NCBI GenBank assembly: GCA_000695745.1 | Contig: ASHK01000770.1 | Location: 1-7,635, forward strand | DNA length: 7,635 nt | DNA from: Vibrio madracius | GTDB lineage: Bacteria > Pseudomonadota > Gammaproteobacteria > Enterobacterales > Vibrionaceae | Direction of reading: 5' to 3' | Shown here: one piece after another, positions 6,627 to 7,635 of the stretch | Layout: the number at the start of each line of letters is the position of its first letter | Numbering within the stretch: position 1 is the stretch's first letter | Made by a program: the position numbers and the translations under genes | The notes under the pieces: generated by a model | What the model was told of the DNA's origin: nothing | The model's database searches: none | The model's input: only the letters and a program-made list of their open reading frames with translations

Positions 6627-6916
6627 GCTCCCCTCTCCAACGCTCTCTCTGAGCGCCATCAATAACCACACATAAAGTATTGTTTTTGTGAACATACGAG
6701 CAAAGTTGTCTTTGCAACTGGTGTAGTATTTAACGCATAAGCATCAGATGGTCATCTCGAGAGCGATCACAAGGTTTATGTGGTTCATCACCAAATGCTC
6801 AGAATGATAAGGTGCAAGCTGGCAACTAGCCATGAAGTATTTGGTGAGGAGTAAAGAATCGACGCATTAAGGAAGTCGAACTAATAATAAAACCATATAC
6901 CAAGGAGCAACCTCTT
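6627..6916 (+). promoter_or_regulatory. Intergenic/leader region of the 2-oxoacid oxidoreductase gene
   Basis: No credible gene is present between the palindrome and ATG 6917. The stretch holds several inverted repeats. GCAAAG/CTTTGC (6700-6705/6710-6715) overlaps AGTTG/CAACT (6704-6708/6715-6719). AGATG/CATCT lies at 6746-6750/6753-6757. A 12-base stem pairs 6788-6799 with 6836-6847, and TCGAC/GTCGA pairs 6859-6863 with 6875-6879. The best sigma-70-like pair I see is weak: TTGCAA 6712-6717, 18 bases, CATAAG 6736-6741. A start near 6748 would put the longer stems inside an untranslated leader of about 170 bases. Confidence 0.4.
6773..6907 (+). promoter_or_regulatory. Candidate structured mRNA leader ending at a ribosome binding site
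   Basis: Three nested or adjacent pairings can form. An imperfect closing stem pairs GGTTTATG 6773-6780 with CATATACC 6894-6901 (7 of 8 pairs). A 12-bp arm pairs TCACCAAATGCT 6788-6799 with AGTATTTGGTGA 6836-6847; it is complete if one G-U pair is allowed, and inside it TGGC 6820-6823 can pair with GCCA 6829-6832. A short arm pairs TCGAC 6859-6863 with GTCGA 6875-6879. The closing stem ends immediately before the Shine-Dalgarno AAGGAG (6902-6907), so folding could affect translation. It matches no riboswitch class I recognise. The structure is inferred by eye only. Confidence 0.3.
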
Positions 6917-7635
6917 ATGTCTACGATGGCCCAAGGGAGCAATGCGCACCACAACACCCCATCCTATCCCGGCTTAACTACTGTAATTCACGGCAATGGT
7001 GCTGTCGCCCATGTTATGGATTACGTTTGTGGCGGTGTTATAGGATACCCCATCACCCCTTCTACCGAAATTTCCGAGCTGTATGAAGCCTTTAGAGCCC
7101 AAGGCGGCTGTAATGTTTGGGGACAACACCCATTCTTCTTCGAACCAGAAGGTGAACACTCCGCTCAAAGTGGTGCGTTAGGCGCTGCGTTGACAGGGGG
7201 GAAATACATTTCTAACGCCTCATCAAGCCAAGGGATCTTATATGGGCTTGAGTCGCACTATGTGACGGTTGGTAAAAAAGCCGCAGGCTTTGTCCTACAC
7301 GTTGCTGCACGTTCGGTATCACGACATTCACTCAATGTGATGGCGGGACACGATGATGTTTACGCACTACTATCCGCTGGATACACCACCTTATTTGCCA
7401 GTAACGCTCAAGAAGCAGCTGACCTTGCTGCCATTTCGTATCGCGTCAGTGCCTTGTCACTTATTCCTGTCGCTAATACCATGGATGGCTTCGCAACCAG
7501 TCACATTCAAAGCGAAGTTCAACTCCCGGAGCCAGAGTTACTCAAGCATTATCTCGGTGACCAACAGATCGAATTCTCGCACCCACAGAAGCTCAGAGAA
7601 TGCTCTATGGTGCCAAAGGCCGCGTGTGGCAACTC
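6917..7635 (+). CDS. Pyruvate:ferredoxin-type 2-oxoacid oxidoreductase, N-terminal part (3' truncated; frameshift near 7583)
   Basis: This is the start of a large thiamine-diphosphate and Fe-S enzyme that oxidises a 2-oxoacid, in the pyruvate case to acetyl-CoA and CO2, reducing ferredoxin or flavodoxin. AAGGAG lies nine bases before ATG 6917. After about 20 polar residues comes the alpha-type domain: HGNGAVAHVMDYV (25-37), GYPITPSTE (43-51) with Thr47, EPEGEHSAQSGALGAAL (76-92) with Glu80 at the cofactor-binding Glu position, SSSQGILYGLES (102-113), FVLHVAARSVSRH (125-137) with Arg132, GHDDVYALLSAG (144-155) and NTMDGFATSH (187-196). These match the NifJ/PFOR N-terminus, but spacing and wording differ from E. 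coli YdbK, so the substrate is uncertain. After His222-Pro223 the frame becomes improbable. Adding one C to CCC 7582-7584 restores PTEAQRMLYGAKGRVWQL, so a one-base loss or sequence error is likely. The gene runs off the window. Confidence 0.82.
   Translation, partial: MSTMAQGSNAHHNTPSYPGLTTVIHGNGAVAHVMDYVCGGVIGYPITPSTEISELYEAFRAQGGCNVWGQHPFFFEPEGEHSAQSGALGAALTGGKYISNASSSQGILYGLESHYVTVGKKAAGFVLHVAARSVSRHSLNVMAGHDDVYALLSAGYTTLFASNAQEAADLAAISYRVSALSLIPVANTMDGFATSHIQSEVQLPEPELLKHYLGDQQIEFSHPQKLRECSMVPKAACGN

Noticed and set aside
6782..6795. CRP-like site (TGTGG...TCACC) upstream of the oxidoreductase
   Set aside because: The half-sites are four bases apart, not six, and are imperfect; the bases are better explained by the 12-bp inverted repeat.
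6740..6910. TPP or cyclic-di-GMP riboswitch in the leader
   Set aside because: The signature CTGAGA of TPP and the conserved core of the GEMM class are absent.

Overview
The window looks like chromosomal DNA of a marine gammaproteobacterium, most likely Vibrionaceae. This is inferred from family resemblance (a NorM/VcmA-type MATE pump, an RhlE-type helicase, an E. coli-like Kch channel), moderate GC and compact genes with hairpin terminators. No species can be named. I see no mobile element, CRISPR array, tRNA or rRNA.

Layout. 1-93: last 30 codons of an unrecognised + strand gene. 1573-170 (-): a MATE multidrug efflux pump with a strong terminator and a good sigma-70 promoter. 1840-3272 (+): an RhlE-type DEAD-box RNA helicase whose frame is broken by a one-base shift and then an in-frame stop. 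3282-3314: a bidirectional terminator between the helicase and the next, convergent gene. 3973-3338 (-): a secreted murein L,D-transpeptidase-like protein. 3974-4240: AT-rich spacer. 5194-4241 (-): a ZntB/CorA-family cation transporter. 5351-6565 (+): the Kch-type potassium channel with an RCK domain, divergent from the cation transporter, with predicted promoters that overlap at their -35 boxes. 6597-6626: a 30-bp perfect palindrome. 6627-6916: a leader region rich in inverted repeats. 6917-end (+): the N-terminal part of a large pyruvate:ferredoxin-type 2-oxoacid oxidoreductase, with a one-base frameshift near the window edge.

The genes form no single pathway. Three are membrane transporters or channels (drug efflux, divalent cation, K+), and the last two of these share a regulatory region. 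The others serve RNA remodelling, cell wall modification and 2-oxoacid oxidation.

Points most worth a second look: (i) frame lesions in two otherwise well-conserved genes, at least two being one-base losses from short homopolymers, which suggests sequence error as much as true decay; (ii) a MATE pump with Cys where NorM has its TM7 cation-site Glu; (iii) a possibly structured RNA leader ending exactly at the ribosome binding site of the oxidoreductase; (iv) the 30-bp palindrome after kch, which lacks a terminator U-tract. I found no convincing new defence or mobile system.
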